Assembly (NCBI RefSeq): GCF_005771525.1
Contig: NZ_VAVZ01000025.1
Coordinates: 212-50,981, forward strand
Source of the DNA: Nesterenkonia salmonea
Lineage (GTDB): Bacteria > Actinomycetota > Actinomycetes > Actinomycetales > Micrococcaceae
DNA length: 50,770 nucleotides
Direction: 5' to 3'
The notes under the pieces are model-generated. The model was not told where the DNA came from. It was given only the letters and a program-made list of their open reading frames with translations, and did not search any database. The position numbers and the translations under genes were made by a program. Below, in pieces: positions 35,724 through 44,994 of this stretch (the stretch's first letter is position 1; each line of letters begins with the position of its first letter).

Positions 35724-38711
35724 TCACCGTCCGGTGAGCGCCCAAGCGTCCTCAGAACCCGTGGGGTTGTCTGATTCATCGTGGTAGTCGACCACTTCGC
35801 TGAGGTCACGGGTGCGCTCGGCCATATCGCGGGCGATGAGGTCCGAACCCCAGTCATCCTCCGCGTTCTCCTCCGCCACTGGCTCCGGTGAGGGTTCGGC
35901 AGCTGGGGCGTGACCATGACGCTCCACCGCTTCAGTCTGCGCGGTGGTGGGCACTGACTCTGCTGGTTCGACCTCGGCGGCTCCGTCGAAGGGCTGCGGG
36001 GCCTCGTCGTCGTTCGATTCCCCGTTGATGGCAGCCAGAACGTCTGCGAGTTCATCGGGTGCGACGAGCACATCGCGGGCCTTGGAGCCCTCTGAGGGGC
36101 CCACCACGCCACGGGACTCCATGAGGTCCATAATGCGCCCAGCCTTAGCGAAGCCCATCTTGAGCTTGCGCTGCAGCATAGAGGTGGAACCGAACTGGGT
36201 GGTGACCACCAGTTCAGTGGCAGCCAGCAGCAGATCGAGGTCTTCACCAATGTCATCGTCGATCTGGCGCTTCTTGGGCTCCATGGCCTTGACCGCGTCT
36301 TCACGGTACTGAGCCTTCAGCTGAGACTTCACATGGGCGACGACGGCCACGACCTCGGATTCGTTGACCCAGGCTCCCTGCACACGCATCGGCTTGGACT
36401 GGCCCATGGGCAGGAACAGGGCGTCACCCTGGCCCAGCAGTTTCTCTGCGCCGACGGAGTCCAGCACTACGCGGGAGTCCGTGGCGGAGCTGGTGGCGAA
36501 TGCCATCCTGGAGGGCACATTGGCCTTGATCAGGCCGGTGACCACGTTCACTGACGGACGCTGTGTGGCCAGTACCAGGTGGATGCCGGCTGCGCGGGCC
36601 AGCTGGGTGATGCGGACGATGGAATCTTCCACATCTCGGGGAGCGACCATCATCAGATCGGCGAGCTCGTCGACGATCACCAGCAGGTAGGGGTAGGGGC
36701 GCAGTACGCGTTTGGAGTCCGGCGGCAGCACGATCTTGCCAGCGCGAACGGCAGCGTTGAACTCGTCGATCTTCTTGTACCCGAAGTGGGCGAGGTCGTC
36801 GTACCGGTTGTCCATCTCCTTGCAGACCCATTCGAGGGCCTCGGCGGCCTTCTTGGGGTCCGTGATGATGGGGGTCACCAGGTGCGGGATGCCTTCAAAG
36901 GCGGTGAGCTCCACCCGTTTGGGGTCCACCATGACCATGCGCACCTCGTCAGGGGTGGCGCGCATCAGCACAGAGGTGATCATGGAGTTGATGAAGGCGG
37001 ACTTACCCGCACCGGTGGCACCAGCGACCAGCAGGTGGGGCATTTTGGCCAGGTTGGCGACCACAAAGCCGCCCTCCACGTCCTTGCCGACACCCATAAC
37101 CATGGGGTGTTCCAGCTTCCGTGCGGCATTGGAGCGCAGCACATCACCCAGGGCGACGGCTTCTTTGTCCCGGTTGGGGATCTCGATGCCGATCGCTGAC
37201 TTACCGGGGATGGGCGAGAGGATGCGCACCTCATTGGAGGCCACCGCATAGGCGATGTTCTTCTCCAAGTTGGTGACTTTCTCCACCTTGGTGCCCGGGG
37301 AGAGCTCAATCTCATAGCGCGTGACGGTGGGCCCGCGGGAGAACCCGGTGACCTCAGCGTCGACCTTGAACTGCTGGAAGGTGGCGTCCAGGGCTGCCAC
37401 CATTTCCGCATTGGCTTCAGTGTTGTTCTTAGGCGGTGGCCCAGCCGGCAGCAGCGACTGCTCCGGCAGGGTGTAGGTGACATCTCCTGAGAGTTCGAGC
37501 TGTTCGCTCCGCACCGGCAGGTCCTTGGCCGGAGCGGGGGCTTCCGGCACGGAGGTGGCTTTCGGGGACGACGCCGTGGCTCTCCCGTTGGTGCCGGTGA
37601 ACCCGGCTGCGCGCTTGGTGGCCTCGATTTCCTGCTGCTGCTTAGTGGGGCGCTTCTGCCCGGGCTTCAGCTGCGCTGACTCGTCCACCGGTTCCACGTG
37701 GACAGAGGAGTCGTAGGCTCCCTCCACTGCGGCAGCGGCGTCCACAGCCTCGGTGGCCGCGGTATCCGAGGATGAGCCGGCGGCGTCGTTGCCTGTGATC
37801 TTGGCGAAGAAGCTGGGGCGTTCTGTTGTGTTGTCGCCCTTCTTGCCTCGGCCTGATTTACGGGTCTTGGGGCGGGGAGCCTTGGAATCGGCGTCGTCGC
37901 CGTAATACTCAGCGTGCTGCTGCTGGGCGGCACCACCACTGGGCACCTCAGAGCGCTCCGCACGCGGGGTGGGTTCACCGATGATGTAGTCACGGGCTAC
38001 GGCCAGCCGGTCGGGGATGCGGCGGACGGGGGTGTCGGTGAGCACCAGCAGGCCGACCACCAGCAGAACCGACAGCACGACCCATACGGGGTATTGGGTG
38101 ACGAGGGAGGACATCGGGACGACCACCAAGTAGCCGAGAATTCCACCGGAGTTGATCATCTGATCGAACCCGCCAGCCTGCGACTGGTCGAAGATCTCAT
38201 TGATGGTGGGGATGCCGGCGGCCAGATGCGACAGTCCGGCCGAGGCAGCCAGCACGATCGACAGGCCGATGGCGACGCGACCGTTGGCATCGTGCTGCTG
38301 CGGGGAGCGGAAGTAGCGGATGGCCGTGATGAACAGTGCCAGCGGCAGGATGACCGAGGCCCATCCGAAGGTCCCGGCAGTCACCCGGTGGACGATGTCA
38401 GGCAACCAGTGGTCCCAGTTGTGGGCACCCCACCAGTCGACGACGGCGGTGAGGGCGGCGAGGAGGAAGAACACCAGACCCGCGCCATCACGGCGATCAT
38501 CGGGATGAATCTTCACCTGGGTGCCAATGCTACGCACAGCACCGCCGACTGGAGTGGACAGGGCCGTCCACAGGCCACGGGCAGCAATCACCAGCAGATT
38601 GCCGCGCTCCTGCTCATTGGAAGGGGTTTTCTTCGACGTCTGCGCGCGAGATCCGGAGGAAGTGGGCTTCTTCTTGCCGGACGACCGCGAGGGGGAAGTA
38701 CGTGTCGCCAT
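35724..38711 (-). CDS. ftsK: DNA translocase FtsK
   Basis: 995 aa. A basic, Ser/Thr-rich start (1-35); four membrane helices about 80-220; acidic/Ala linker about 230-420; then the motor: Walker A GATGAGKS (564-571) and Walker [13 protein letters not shown]. The C-terminal gamma-like winged helix ([31 protein letters not shown]) reads KOPS-type sequences in FtsK. After it comes an acidic tail of about 150 aa, unusual compared with E. coli but common in actinobacteria. A TAAGTT box ends exactly 6 bases before the ATG. Confidence 0.95.
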   Translation of the reverse strand: MATRTSPSRSSGKKKPTSSGSRAQTSKKTPSNEQERGNLLVIAARGLWTALSTPVGGAVRSIGTQVKIHPDDRRDGAGLVFFLLAALTAVVDWWGAHNWDHWLPDIVHRVTAGTFGWASVILPLALFITAIRYFRSPQQHDANGRVAIGLSIVLAASAGLSHLAAGIPTINEIFDQSQAGGFDQMINSGGILGYLVVVPMSSLVTQYPVWVVLSVLLVVGLLVLTDTPVRRIPDRLAVARDYIIGEPTPRAERSEVPSGGAAQQQHAEYYGDDADSKAPRPKTRKSGRGKKGDNTTERPSFFAKITGNDAAGSSSDTAATEAVDAAAAVEGAYDSSVHVEPVDESAQLKPGQKRPTKQQQEIEATKRAAGFTGTNGRATASSPKATSVPEAPAPAKDLPVRSEQLELSGDVTYTLPEQSLLPAGPPPKNNTEANAEMVAALDATFQQFKVDAEVTGFSRGPTVTRYEIELSPGTKVEKVTNLEKNIAYAVASNEVRILSPIPGKSAIGIEIPNRDKEAVALGDVLRSNAARKLEHPMVMGVGKDVEGGFVVANLAKMPHLLVAGATGAGKSAFINSMITSVLMRATPDEVRMVMVDPKRVELTAFEGIPHLVTPIITDPKKAAEALEWVCKEMDNRYDDLAHFGYKKIDEFNAAVRAGKIVLPPDSKRVLRPYPYLLVIVDELADLMMVAPRDVEDSIVRITQLARAAGIHLVLATQRPSVNVVTGLIKANVPSRMAFATSSATDSRVVLDSVGAEKLLGQGDALFLPMGQSKPMRVQGAWVNESEVVAVVAHVKSQLKAQYREDAVKAMEPKKRQIDDDIGEDLDLLLAATELVVTTQFGSTSMLQRKLKMGFAKAGRIMDLMESRGVVGPSEGSKARDVLVAPDELADVLAAINGESNDDEAPQPFDGAAEVEPAESVPTTAQTEAVERHGHAPAAEPSPEPVAEENAEDDWGSDLIARDMAERTRDLSEVVDYHDESDNPTGSEDAWALTGR

Positions 38712-38717
38712 ATGACC

Positions 38718-38723
38718 AACTTA
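38718..38723 (-). promoter_or_regulatory. -10 box TAAGTT for leaderless ftsK
   Basis: Minus-strand TAAGTT with exactly 6 bases to ATG 38711; no Shine-Dalgarno is present. Confidence 0.5.
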
Positions 38724-38791
38724 GCCGCAGACATCCCAGTTGCCCCGCATTTACGCGCGGCAGCCGGGGTTGGGCCTCTTGGCTGCGTTTT

Positions 38792-38851
38792 ACCCTGGGT
38801 TTCCGACATCACACGGCGTGATAACGCGTTGTCATGTCGAAAACCCAGGGT
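38792..38851 (-). terminator. 18-bp inverted repeat after RNase J gene
   Basis: Arms 38792-38809 and 38834-38851 pair over 18 bp with one mismatch (ACCCTGGGTTT.CGACAT), and enclose a 24-base loop that itself contains CACACGGCGTG and the palindrome AACGCGTT. It starts 44 bases after the RNase J stop and ends about 80 bases before ftsK. There is no T tract in either direction. Probably a strong terminator of the dapA-rnj unit or a binding site; role inferred. Confidence 0.55.
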
Positions 38852-38895
38852 CAAACGGCGGGGACGGCGGGTGCGTAGGCCACGGGGGCGAGTGG

Positions 38896-40578
38896 CTAGG
38901 TTTCGACCACCACGGGAACGATCATCGGCTTCCGGCGCAGCTTGCGGCTGACCCAGGAGCCCAGTGTGCGGCGCACAATCTGCTGCAGCTGGTGCGTGGT
39001 GTGTTCCTTATTGCTTTCGATGGCCTCGGTGAGCGCCTCGGCAATCTTCGGCTTGATCTTCTTGAAGACCTCGTCTTCTTCGGCCACACCGCGGGCGTGG
39101 ATGTCGGGACCGGAGATGATCTTGCCGGTCTGCCGGTTCACCACGGTGATCACGGAGATGAAGCCTTCCTCCCCCAGGGTCCGGCGGTCCTTCAGCTCGG
39201 AGTCGGTGATTTCACCGACGCTGGAGCCGTCCACATAGACATAGCCGGCCTCGATCTGACCCACAGTGCGGGCCAGGCCGGCGCGCAGGTCCACTACGGA
39301 TCCGTCTTCGCACAGCAGTACGTTCTCCCGCGGGACGCCGGACTGCTCGGCCAGTTTGCCGTTGGCGATCAGGTGCCGGTGTTCGCCGTGGACGGGCATC
39401 ACATTGTTGGGCTTGAGGATGTTGTAGGTGTAGAGCAGTTCCCCGGCGCTTGCGTGGCCGGAGACGTGCACCTTGGCGTTGTCCTTGTGGACCACATCAG
39501 CGCCCAAACTCATGAGGCCATTGATCACGCGGTAGACGCCGGTCTCATTGCCGGGAATCAACGACGACGCCAGAATCACCGTGTCACCCTGGCCCACCTG
39601 CACCTGGTGGTCGCCGTTGGCCATGCGGGAGAGCGCGGCCATGGGCTCCCCCTGTGAGCCGGTGGACATCAGCACCACTTTGTGGTCGGGGTACTGGTCC
39701 ACCTTCTTGAGGTCGATCAGGATGTTCTCGGGGATGTCGAGGTAGCCCAGCTGCTTGGCGATCGACATATTGCGCACCATGGAGCGGCCCACGAACGCGA
39801 CCTTCCTGCCGTGTGCGTCAGCGGCGCGCAGCACCTGCTGGACTCGGTGGATGTGGCTGGAGAAGCTGGCCACGATGACCCGGCGCTGCGCTTTGGAGAT
39901 GACCTGGTCGATCACCGGCCCGATCTCCTGCTCAGGTGTGGTGAACCCGGGTACGTGCGCGTTGGTGGAGTCCACCAGGTACAGGTCCACACCTTCTTCA
40001 CCCACACGGGCGAAGTGCCGCAGATCGGTGATGCGCCCGTCCAGAGGGAGCTGGTCCATCTTGAAGTCGCCGGTGTGCATCACGGAGCCGGCCTCGGACC
40101 GGATGAAGACCGCCAGGGCGTCGGGGATGGAGTGGTTGACGGCGATGAATTCGCATTCGAACGGGCCGAGCTGCTCGGCATCGCCTTCCCGCACGGTGAG
40201 CGTGTACGGGCTGATCCGGTGCTCTTGGAGCTTCGCCTCAATGAGCGCCAGGGTCAGTTTGGACCCGATGAGCGGGATGTCCGCTTTGCGCCGCAGCAGG
40301 TAGGGCACAGCTCCAATGTGGTCTTCGTGTCCATGCGTGAGGACCAGTCCCACGACGTCGTCGAGCCGGTCTTCGATGTAGCTGAAGTCCGGCAGGATCA
40401 GGTCCACGCCGGGCTGTTCTTCTTCGGGGAAAAGCACACCGCAGTCGACGATCAGCAGTTTCCCGTTGAGCTCGAACACGGTCATGTTCCGCCCGATCTC
40501 ACCGAGGCCGCCGAGCGGTACGATCCGCATGGTTCCTTGGGAAAGCTTCGGTGGTGTGCGGAGTTTTTCAGGTGTCAC
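38896..40578 (-). CDS. rnj: Ribonuclease J
   Basis: 560 aa metallo-beta-lactamase/beta-CASP RNase with endo- and 5'-exonuclease activity in the family. Metal motif HGHEDH (82-87), later HSIPDA, HTGDFK, the beta-CASP segment FSSHIHRVQQVLRAADAHGRKVAFVG and HVSGHAS. C-terminal domain about 460-560. The GTG start follows 21 bases after dapA, so dapA-rnj form a unit. ATG at residue 17 is possible, but the longer form matches the family. Confidence 0.95.
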   Translation of the reverse strand: MTPEKLRTPPKLSQGTMRIVPLGGLGEIGRNMTVFELNGKLLIVDCGVLFPEEEQPGVDLILPDFSYIEDRLDDVVGLVLTHGHEDHIGAVPYLLRRKADIPLIGSKLTLALIEAKLQEHRISPYTLTVREGDAEQLGPFECEFIAVNHSIPDALAVFIRSEAGSVMHTGDFKMDQLPLDGRITDLRHFARVGEEGVDLYLVDSTNAHVPGFTTPEQEIGPVIDQVISKAQRRVIVASFSSHIHRVQQVLRAADAHGRKVAFVGRSMVRNMSIAKQLGYLDIPENILIDLKKVDQYPDHKVVLMSTGSQGEPMAALSRMANGDHQVQVGQGDTVILASSLIPGNETGVYRVINGLMSLGADVVHKDNAKVHVSGHASAGELLYTYNILKPNNVMPVHGEHRHLIANGKLAEQSGVPRENVLLCEDGSVVDLRAGLARTVGQIEAGYVYVDGSSVGEITDSELKDRRTLGEEGFISVITVVNRQTGKIISGPDIHARGVAEEDEVFKKIKPKIAEALTEAIESNKEHTTHQLQQIVRRTLGSWVSRKLRRKPMIVPVVVET

Positions 40579-40599
40579 AGTTGGGTGGGGCTCCTTATC

Positions 40600-41595
40600 T
40601 CATAGCGTCCAACCTGCTTCTCGCAGGTCGGCAAGGACGAGCTCCTGCTCGGCCTTATTTGCCTGCACCAGGGGCAGGCGAACGTCTGTGTTGATGGGGA
40701 AGCCCAGCCAGTTCAGCACCAGCTTGGAGGATACCGCGCCTTGGACCCGGGTCATCAGGGCACGGATGACCGGTCCCAGCTCCGAGTGGGCGATGCGGGC
40801 TTCCTTCAGGTCGTAGTTCAGGACGGCGTCGACCATACGCCGGAAGCTGGGTGCCGCCACATGCGAGGTGACAGACACCACGCCGGCCGCGCCCATGGCC
40901 ATCCAGGCGAGCACGTTCTGGTCATCGCCTGAGTAGACTTCCAGGTCGGTCTTGGTCAGCACCTCAGTGGTGGCGGTGATGTCATTCTTCGCGTCCTTGA
41001 GGCTCATGATGTGCGGGTGTTCGGCGAGCTTCAGGATGGTCTCGGTGGCGATCGGGATGCCGGTGCGGCCCGGGATGTCGTAGATCATCAGCGGCAGGTC
41101 AGCGGCTCCGGCCACGGCACGGTAGTGCGCGAGCACCCCGTCCTGGGAGGGCTTGTTGTAGTAGGGGGTGACAACCAGCTGGCCGTCGGCCCCGGCGCGT
41201 TCTGCTTTGGAGGCCATCTCCAGGTCATGCGAGGTGTGGTTGGTGGAGGTGCCGGCGATGATCTTGGCCCTGTCGCCGACCGCTGATTTGGCGGCGCGCA
41301 CCAGATCCGCCTTCTCATAGTCCTCCAGTGTGGAGGTCTCACCGGTTGTCCCGGAGACTACGAGGGAATCGTTGCCCTCATCGACAAGCTTCACGGCGAG
41401 CGCCTCGAAGGCTTTGAAATCCACCCTGTCGTCTTTGGTGAACGGCGTGACCATGGCGGTGATGAGGTGACCGAAGTGCGGGTCAGTCTGGTCGGGGTGC
41501 TGGACCTCACCCTTGGCCAGGTAGGGGTCGAACTCGTGGCCGGTGGCGCTGCCGTGGTCCTGCGGCGCGCCGTCAGAGGCGAACTCGGAAGTCAT
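40600..41595 (-). CDS. dapA: 4-hydroxy-tetrahydrodipicolinate synthase
   Basis: 331 aa from ATG 41595 (MTSEFASD), favoured over ATG 41601 by the promoter position. First enzyme of the lysine/DAP branch. GTTGETST (82-89), Tyr pair in TPYYNKPS (145-146), Schiff-base Lys200 in MSLKDAKND. The core starts near residue 42 (GHLITAMVTPF), so the first ~40 residues are an extra, polar extension (His/Asp/Gln rich). No alternative start lies between. Confidence 0.93.
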   Translation of the reverse strand: MTSEFASDGAPQDHGSATGHEFDPYLAKGEVQHPDQTDPHFGHLITAMVTPFTKDDRVDFKAFEALAVKLVDEGNDSLVVSGTTGETSTLEDYEKADLVRAAKSAVGDRAKIIAGTSTNHTSHDLEMASKAERAGADGQLVVTPYYNKPSQDGVLAHYRAVAGAADLPLMIYDIPGRTGIPIATETILKLAEHPHIMSLKDAKNDITATTEVLTKTDLEVYSGDDQNVLAWMAMGAAGVVSVTSHVAAPSFRRMVDAVLNYDLKEARIAHSELGPVIRALMTRVQGAVSSKLVLNWLGFPINTDVRLPLVQANKAEQELVLADLREAGWTL

Positions 41596-41601
41596 AGGCA
41601 T

Positions 41602-41608
41602 TAGCCTA
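41602..41608. promoter_or_regulatory. Symmetric TAGCCTA box, dapA / DUF418 gene
   Basis: Plus TAGCCT ends 6 bases before GTG 41614; minus TAGGCT ends 7 bases before ATG 41595. The predicted start points are 18 bp apart. The two start codons are separated by only about 18 bases, so both mRNAs would be leaderless. Confidence 0.55.
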
Positions 41609-41613
41609 CCTGT

Positions 41614-42843
41614 GTGACCTCCCCTTCATCTGCATCCCGTTCCAGCTCAGCTCGCGGCGAGCGCCTCTGGGGGGTGGATGCCGCCCGTGGGCTGGCCCTG
41701 CTGGGAATGATGACGGTCCACGTGGTGCCCACCACGGATCCGGGCACCGGCGACGCCACCTGGGCGGGCCTGCTGTTTTCGGGCAGGTCGGCGGCTCTCT
41801 TCGCTGTTTTGGCCGGCGTGGGCCTAGCTCTGCTGACCGGGGGTGCCGGCAAAGCTGGTGCGGCCGGTGAGCACTCCAATGCGCGGGTTGCCTGGTACCG
41901 GAAGGTCATTGCCGTCCGAGCGGCGGTGATTATCGGGATCGGGCTGTTCGTGTCTCTGCTGGATGCCGGGGTGGCGGTGATCCTGGTCCACTATGGTGTG
42001 CTGTTCCTGTTGGCGCTGCCGTTCCTCAGGATGGGCGCGAAGGCCCTGATGGTGTGGGCTGCCGGGTGGGTGGCGGCGTCGCCGGTGCTGTTTTGGTGGT
42101 TGCAGAATATGCTGCGGCCCAGTCCGGCCGAGCCCCCGGAGCGCCTGTGGCATTCACCGATGATCTTCGACCTTGCCCAGCCTGGGCTGTTGGGGCTGGA
42201 TCTGTTCGTCACCGGGTACTACCCGCTGATTCTGTGGCCGGCGTACCTGTTCACCGGGATGGCGCTGGGCCGGTTGGCGCTGGGGAGAACGACAACGCAG
42301 TGGCGGCTTCTGCTGGTGGGCACCGTTGGCGCTGTACTCACCTACGCGGTGGGTTGGTGGGTGGAGGCGCAATCGCAGGTGCTGGATAGGATGCGTCCAT
42401 ATACCGGAAGCGACGACGCCCTTCAGGGTTCGCTGGAGACGGGCGACCATTTCCTGCCACTGGTGACGGACCCTGTGTGGTTCCTGCTCCCCATGCCGCA
42501 CCAGGGCAGCCATATGGACCTGCTGCACACCATCAGCTGTGCGGTGGCGGTGCTGGGCCTGATGCTCATTCTGGTGCGCTGGCTGAAGTGGGCACTGGCG
42601 CCTCTGGTGGGGGCCGGGGCGATGCCGCTGAGCCTGTACGTGGGACATCTGATCATCCTGGGGACGTTGTGGCGCGTCGACGGCGCCCCACTTGCGCAGG
42701 TGGAGGATTCGGTCCTGCTGCTGTGGCTGGTGGTGGCTGCCCTGGCTGCCGGAGCGCTGAAGGTGTTGCTGCGGCGTCGTGGTCCGTTGGAGGCGCTGAC
42801 TCATGGGGCCGGTATCGCCCTTGCCGGACAGAAGCCGCGGTAG
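41614..42843 (+). CDS. DUF418/HGSNAT-like multipass membrane protein
   Basis: 409 aa with about ten hydrophobic segments. The N-terminal LWGVDAARGLALLGMMTVHV segment and a following GRSAALFAVLAGVGLALLTGG stretch match the heparan-alpha-glucosaminide N-acetyltransferase-like/DUF1624 region, and the C-terminal GAMPLSLYVGHLIILG stretch matches DUF418. These proteins are thought to move acyl groups across the membrane, but the substrate here is unknown. GTG 41614 is leaderless by promoter position. Confidence 0.8.
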   Translation: MTSPSSASRSSSARGERLWGVDAARGLALLGMMTVHVVPTTDPGTGDATWAGLLFSGRSAALFAVLAGVGLALLTGGAGKAGAAGEHSNARVAWYRKVIAVRAAVIIGIGLFVSLLDAGVAVILVHYGVLFLLALPFLRMGAKALMVWAAGWVAASPVLFWWLQNMLRPSPAEPPERLWHSPMIFDLAQPGLLGLDLFVTGYYPLILWPAYLFTGMALGRLALGRTTTQWRLLLVGTVGAVLTYAVGWWVEAQSQVLDRMRPYTGSDDALQGSLETGDHFLPLVTDPVWFLLPMPHQGSHMDLLHTISCAVAVLGLMLILVRWLKWALAPLVGAGAMPLSLYVGHLIILGTLWRVDGAPLAQVEDSVLLLWLVVAALAAGALKVLLRRRGPLEALTHGAGIALAGQKPR

Positions 42844-42851
42844 CGCGCTAG

Positions 42852-42887
42852 CTAGTCGGACTGCTCCAGTTAGTCGGACTGCTCCAT
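42852..42887. repeat. Tandem 18-bp duplication at the anti-sigma gene end
   Basis: 42852-42869 and 42870-42887 are adjacent copies matching at 16 of 18 bases (TAGTCGGACTGCTCCA shared). On the minus strand the codons read ...MEQSD-stop-LEQSD-stop, so the last codons and the stop of the gene are present twice. Confidence 0.85.
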
Positions 42888-43700
42888 GGCGCCGGCTGCG
42901 AGGGTGACGCCTCCGTGGCCTGGGTCTCCGTCGAAGTGTTCGTGGGAGACGTCAACTACCGGGTACTCCCCCAAGTCAATACCGGTGGGCACTTCGATGG
43001 TGGTGGTGCCGGGGCTGACAGCTCCCAGAGAGTGGAGTCGGCTGGCGTCCTCATCCCGGAGCCAGAGCTCAAAGTACCCTTCGGTGGCTTCTGGCGCGCT
43101 GGTGATTTCCACGGTGATTTCCATCGTGCCCTGTTCGGTTTCCACCATGGAAGCTTCACCGCTGAATTCGTCGGCGGCTACTGGTTCTAGGGTTGCTTCG
43201 CCGATGACTGTGGTGGTGGCCACTGGCGGTGGTTCTTCTTCATCCTCCAGACCCAGGAGCACCCCTGCCACGGCGGCACCGCCGATGAGCAGTCCGGCGG
43301 CGGCTGCGGCCATTGGCACCCACCAGCGCACTGTCTTGCGGGATGGCAGGTAGTGCACGGTGGAGGCTGAGTCCGCTGCGCGCTCAACGCCCGGTTCGGC
43401 CCCGGCCTCGTCTGGTGAGGAGTCGGCGTCGAGTTCGGCGGCGATCCGATCCCAGAGTTCCGGCGGCGGCTCTTCAAGGTCTACCGGGTTTTGCAGAGCC
43501 CGCAGGACTCGGGTGTTGGCGTCGAGCGCCTCGCGGCAGGCGGTGCAGAAGATGAGGTGCTCGGCATGGCCGGCATGGGTGACGGACTGCTCGCCTGCGG
43601 TTTCACCGAGGATGGCGGCGTAGGCGAGGTCCGCGAGGATCTCATCCGAAAGGTGCCGTTCGGCTGCTGAGCCGTGACCGGTGGGGAATTCCTCAGTCAT
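42870..43700 (-). CDS. RskA-like anti-sigma factor
   Basis: 276 aa. N-terminal anti-sigma domain with zinc-binding-type HAEHLIFCTACREAL (about 45-60), linker, membrane helix about 128-150, then an extracytoplasmic RskA-C domain (about 175-276, with YFELWLRDEDASRLHSLGAVSPGTTTIEVP). Holds the sigma factor made by the preceding gene until released by regulated proteolysis in the family. The start overlaps the sigma gene stop by 8 bases. The C-terminus is followed by a tandem copy of its own last 18 bases. Confidence 0.88.
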   Translation of the reverse strand: MTEEFPTGHGSAAERHLSDEILADLAYAAILGETAGEQSVTHAGHAEHLIFCTACREALDANTRVLRALQNPVDLEEPPPELWDRIAAELDADSSPDEAGAEPGVERAADSASTVHYLPSRKTVRWWVPMAAAAAGLLIGGAAVAGVLLGLEDEEEPPPVATTTVIGEATLEPVAADEFSGEASMVETEQGTMEITVEITSAPEATEGYFELWLRDEDASRLHSLGAVSPGTTTIEVPTGIDLGEYPVVDVSHEHFDGDPGHGGVTLAAGAMEQSD

Positions 43701-44226
43701 TGTGCACCTCCAAACGTTCTCTCATGCGGGCTAATCCACGGTGGACGTGGGATTTTACGGTACCCAGCGGCATCTCGAGACGCTCGGCAATGGTCTTCAG
43801 CGGTAGGTCATGGGTATAGGCGAGCCGCAGGATCTCATCCTGGGGTGGGCCAAGCTGCCCGAGTGTCTGCTGAACAACGACTCGGTCGACGACGACGTCG
43901 GTGGGTTGGGACACTTCATCCCGGTCGAGGGCGTGGGCGCCTGCTTCGGCGCTCTGCCGCTGCCGGTCACGCGCTGCCAAGGTATCAGCGATTACTCGCC
44001 GGGTGATACCGGTCAGCCACGCGCCAGTGGGGCGGGTCACATCATAGGTCTCGCGGGATCGCCACGCCCTGGTGAAAACCTGCTGGGTGGCATCTTCAGC
44101 GTCCTGCCGGTGCCGTAGTGAAGCCATGCACAGGGAGAAAACCAGTTGCGCGTGACGCTGATATACCTCATGCATCGCTGCGGGCTCACCAGATGCGAAT
44201 CGCGTCGCCAGAGACTGCGTGTCCAG
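43693..44226 (-). CDS. ECF sigma factor (SigK-like), probable CTG start
   Basis: About 177 aa if it starts at CTG 44226. The first ATG in frame is 44175 (160 aa) and would cut the start of region 2. Upstream codons read DTQSLATRFASGEPAAMHEVYQRH, the usual ECF opening, back to an in-frame stop. The only strong ribosome site (AAAGGAGGAACC, 44227-44238) lies directly before CTG. Region 2: DAEDATQQVFTRAWRSR; region 4: LPLKTIAERLEMPLGTVKSHVHRGLARMRERL. Paired with the RskA-like gene. Confidence 0.85.
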   Translation of the reverse strand: MDTQSLATRFASGEPAAMHEVYQRHAQLVFSLCMASLRHRQDAEDATQQVFTRAWRSRETYDVTRPTGAWLTGITRRVIADTLAARDRQRQSAEAGAHALDRDEVSQPTDVVVDRVVVQQTLGQLGPPQDEILRLAYTHDLPLKTIAERLEMPLGTVKSHVHRGLARMRERLEVHND

Positions 44227-44238
44227 GGTTCCTCCTTT
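44227..44238 (-). promoter_or_regulatory. Strong Shine-Dalgarno before CTG of the sigma gene
   Basis: AAAGGAGGAACC ends next to CTG 44226. GGAGG is 4 bases from that codon and over 50 bases from the first ATG, so it supports a CTG start. Confidence 0.6.
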
Positions 44239-44281
44239 GGCCTACGATCGGGGAGGGTCGAATACCTCGGAAGAATCCGAA

Positions 44282-44986
44282 CTAGTCTGCGGGCGTGGCG
44301 GTGACGATGATGTTGTCATTGTAGCTGCTCCGATCTGGATTCCATTGACCTCCGCAGGTGATGAGCACCAGGAAGTGCTCCCCGTCGCGGGCGAAGTAGG
44401 GGGTGAAGTCCAGGTCATCTTTGTCCTGCTGCTCCACTTCGGTCACCTCGTAGAGGAATTCCTCTCCGGATTCGTCCTCCACGGTGATCTCCTCCCCCGG
44501 TTGCGCCTCGTGCAGGAGGTAGAGGGGTCCTACTGGGGTGTGAGTCGACCCGGCGTGGGCGGCGATCACGGTAGTTCCGGTGTCGTCAGCGGGAGCTCGT
44601 CCGTACTGATACCAGGCGGCTTCGGCGGCGTCGTCGGGAATGTCCATCTGTCCGTCGTCCGACACGCCGTGGGCGAGGACAGGAATCTCGGCGTCGATCC
44701 CGGGGTAGACGACCCGGACCGGTGCTGGAGCCTTCTCGGTGCTTCCGAGTTCGGCGGATTGGACCGGCACGGCACCGGAGATCGATGCCGTGCCGGCCTG
44801 TGGGGAAGGCCCGGGGGTTTGGGAAGCAGGGGGATCTTCTGACCCCCGGGAGTCGTTGACCGCTGACTCTAGAGGTTGGGAAGCAGTGCCCTGACCGCCG
44901 GCGGCACACCCTGAGAGAGTCAGGGCGGCCACCAGCAGCACAGGGACACTTCTACGGAAGCCTCGTGTGGGGTGACAGCGGTCCAT
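44282..44986 (-). CDS. Class F sortase, lipoprotein-like signal
   Basis: 234 aa from ATG 44986 with AAAGGTGACT before it (GTG 44992 is an alternative). Lipobox LSGC with Cys27, then a Pro/Ser/Gly-rich linker (about 30-90) and a sortase fold: catalytic His144 in AAHAGS, Cys211 in LITCGGQ, Arg219 in NPDRSS. Class F is the actinobacterial group usually found next to SigK-type loci. The signal could be read as a lipoprotein or a plain signal anchor. Substrate not known: no LPXTG protein is visible in the window. Confidence 0.85.
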   Translation of the reverse strand: MDRCHPTRGFRRSVPVLLVAALTLSGCAAGGQGTASQPLESAVNDSRGSEDPPASQTPGPSPQAGTASISGAVPVQSAELGSTEKAPAPVRVVYPGIDAEIPVLAHGVSDDGQMDIPDDAAEAAWYQYGRAPADDTGTTVIAAHAGSTHTPVGPLYLLHEAQPGEEITVEDESGEEFLYEVTEVEQQDKDDLDFTPYFARDGEHFLVLITCGGQWNPDRSSYNDNIIVTATPAD

Positions 44987-44994
44987 AGTCACCT

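Noticed and set aside
37914-38951. 345-codon plus-strand frame antisense to ftsK
   Set aside because: Low-complexity shadow (Gly/Asp/His/Gln) of the ftsK 5' half, with no ribosome site.
39682-40605. 307-codon plus-strand frame antisense to RNase J
   Set aside because: Same composition pattern of antisense shadow; RNase J is unmistakable.
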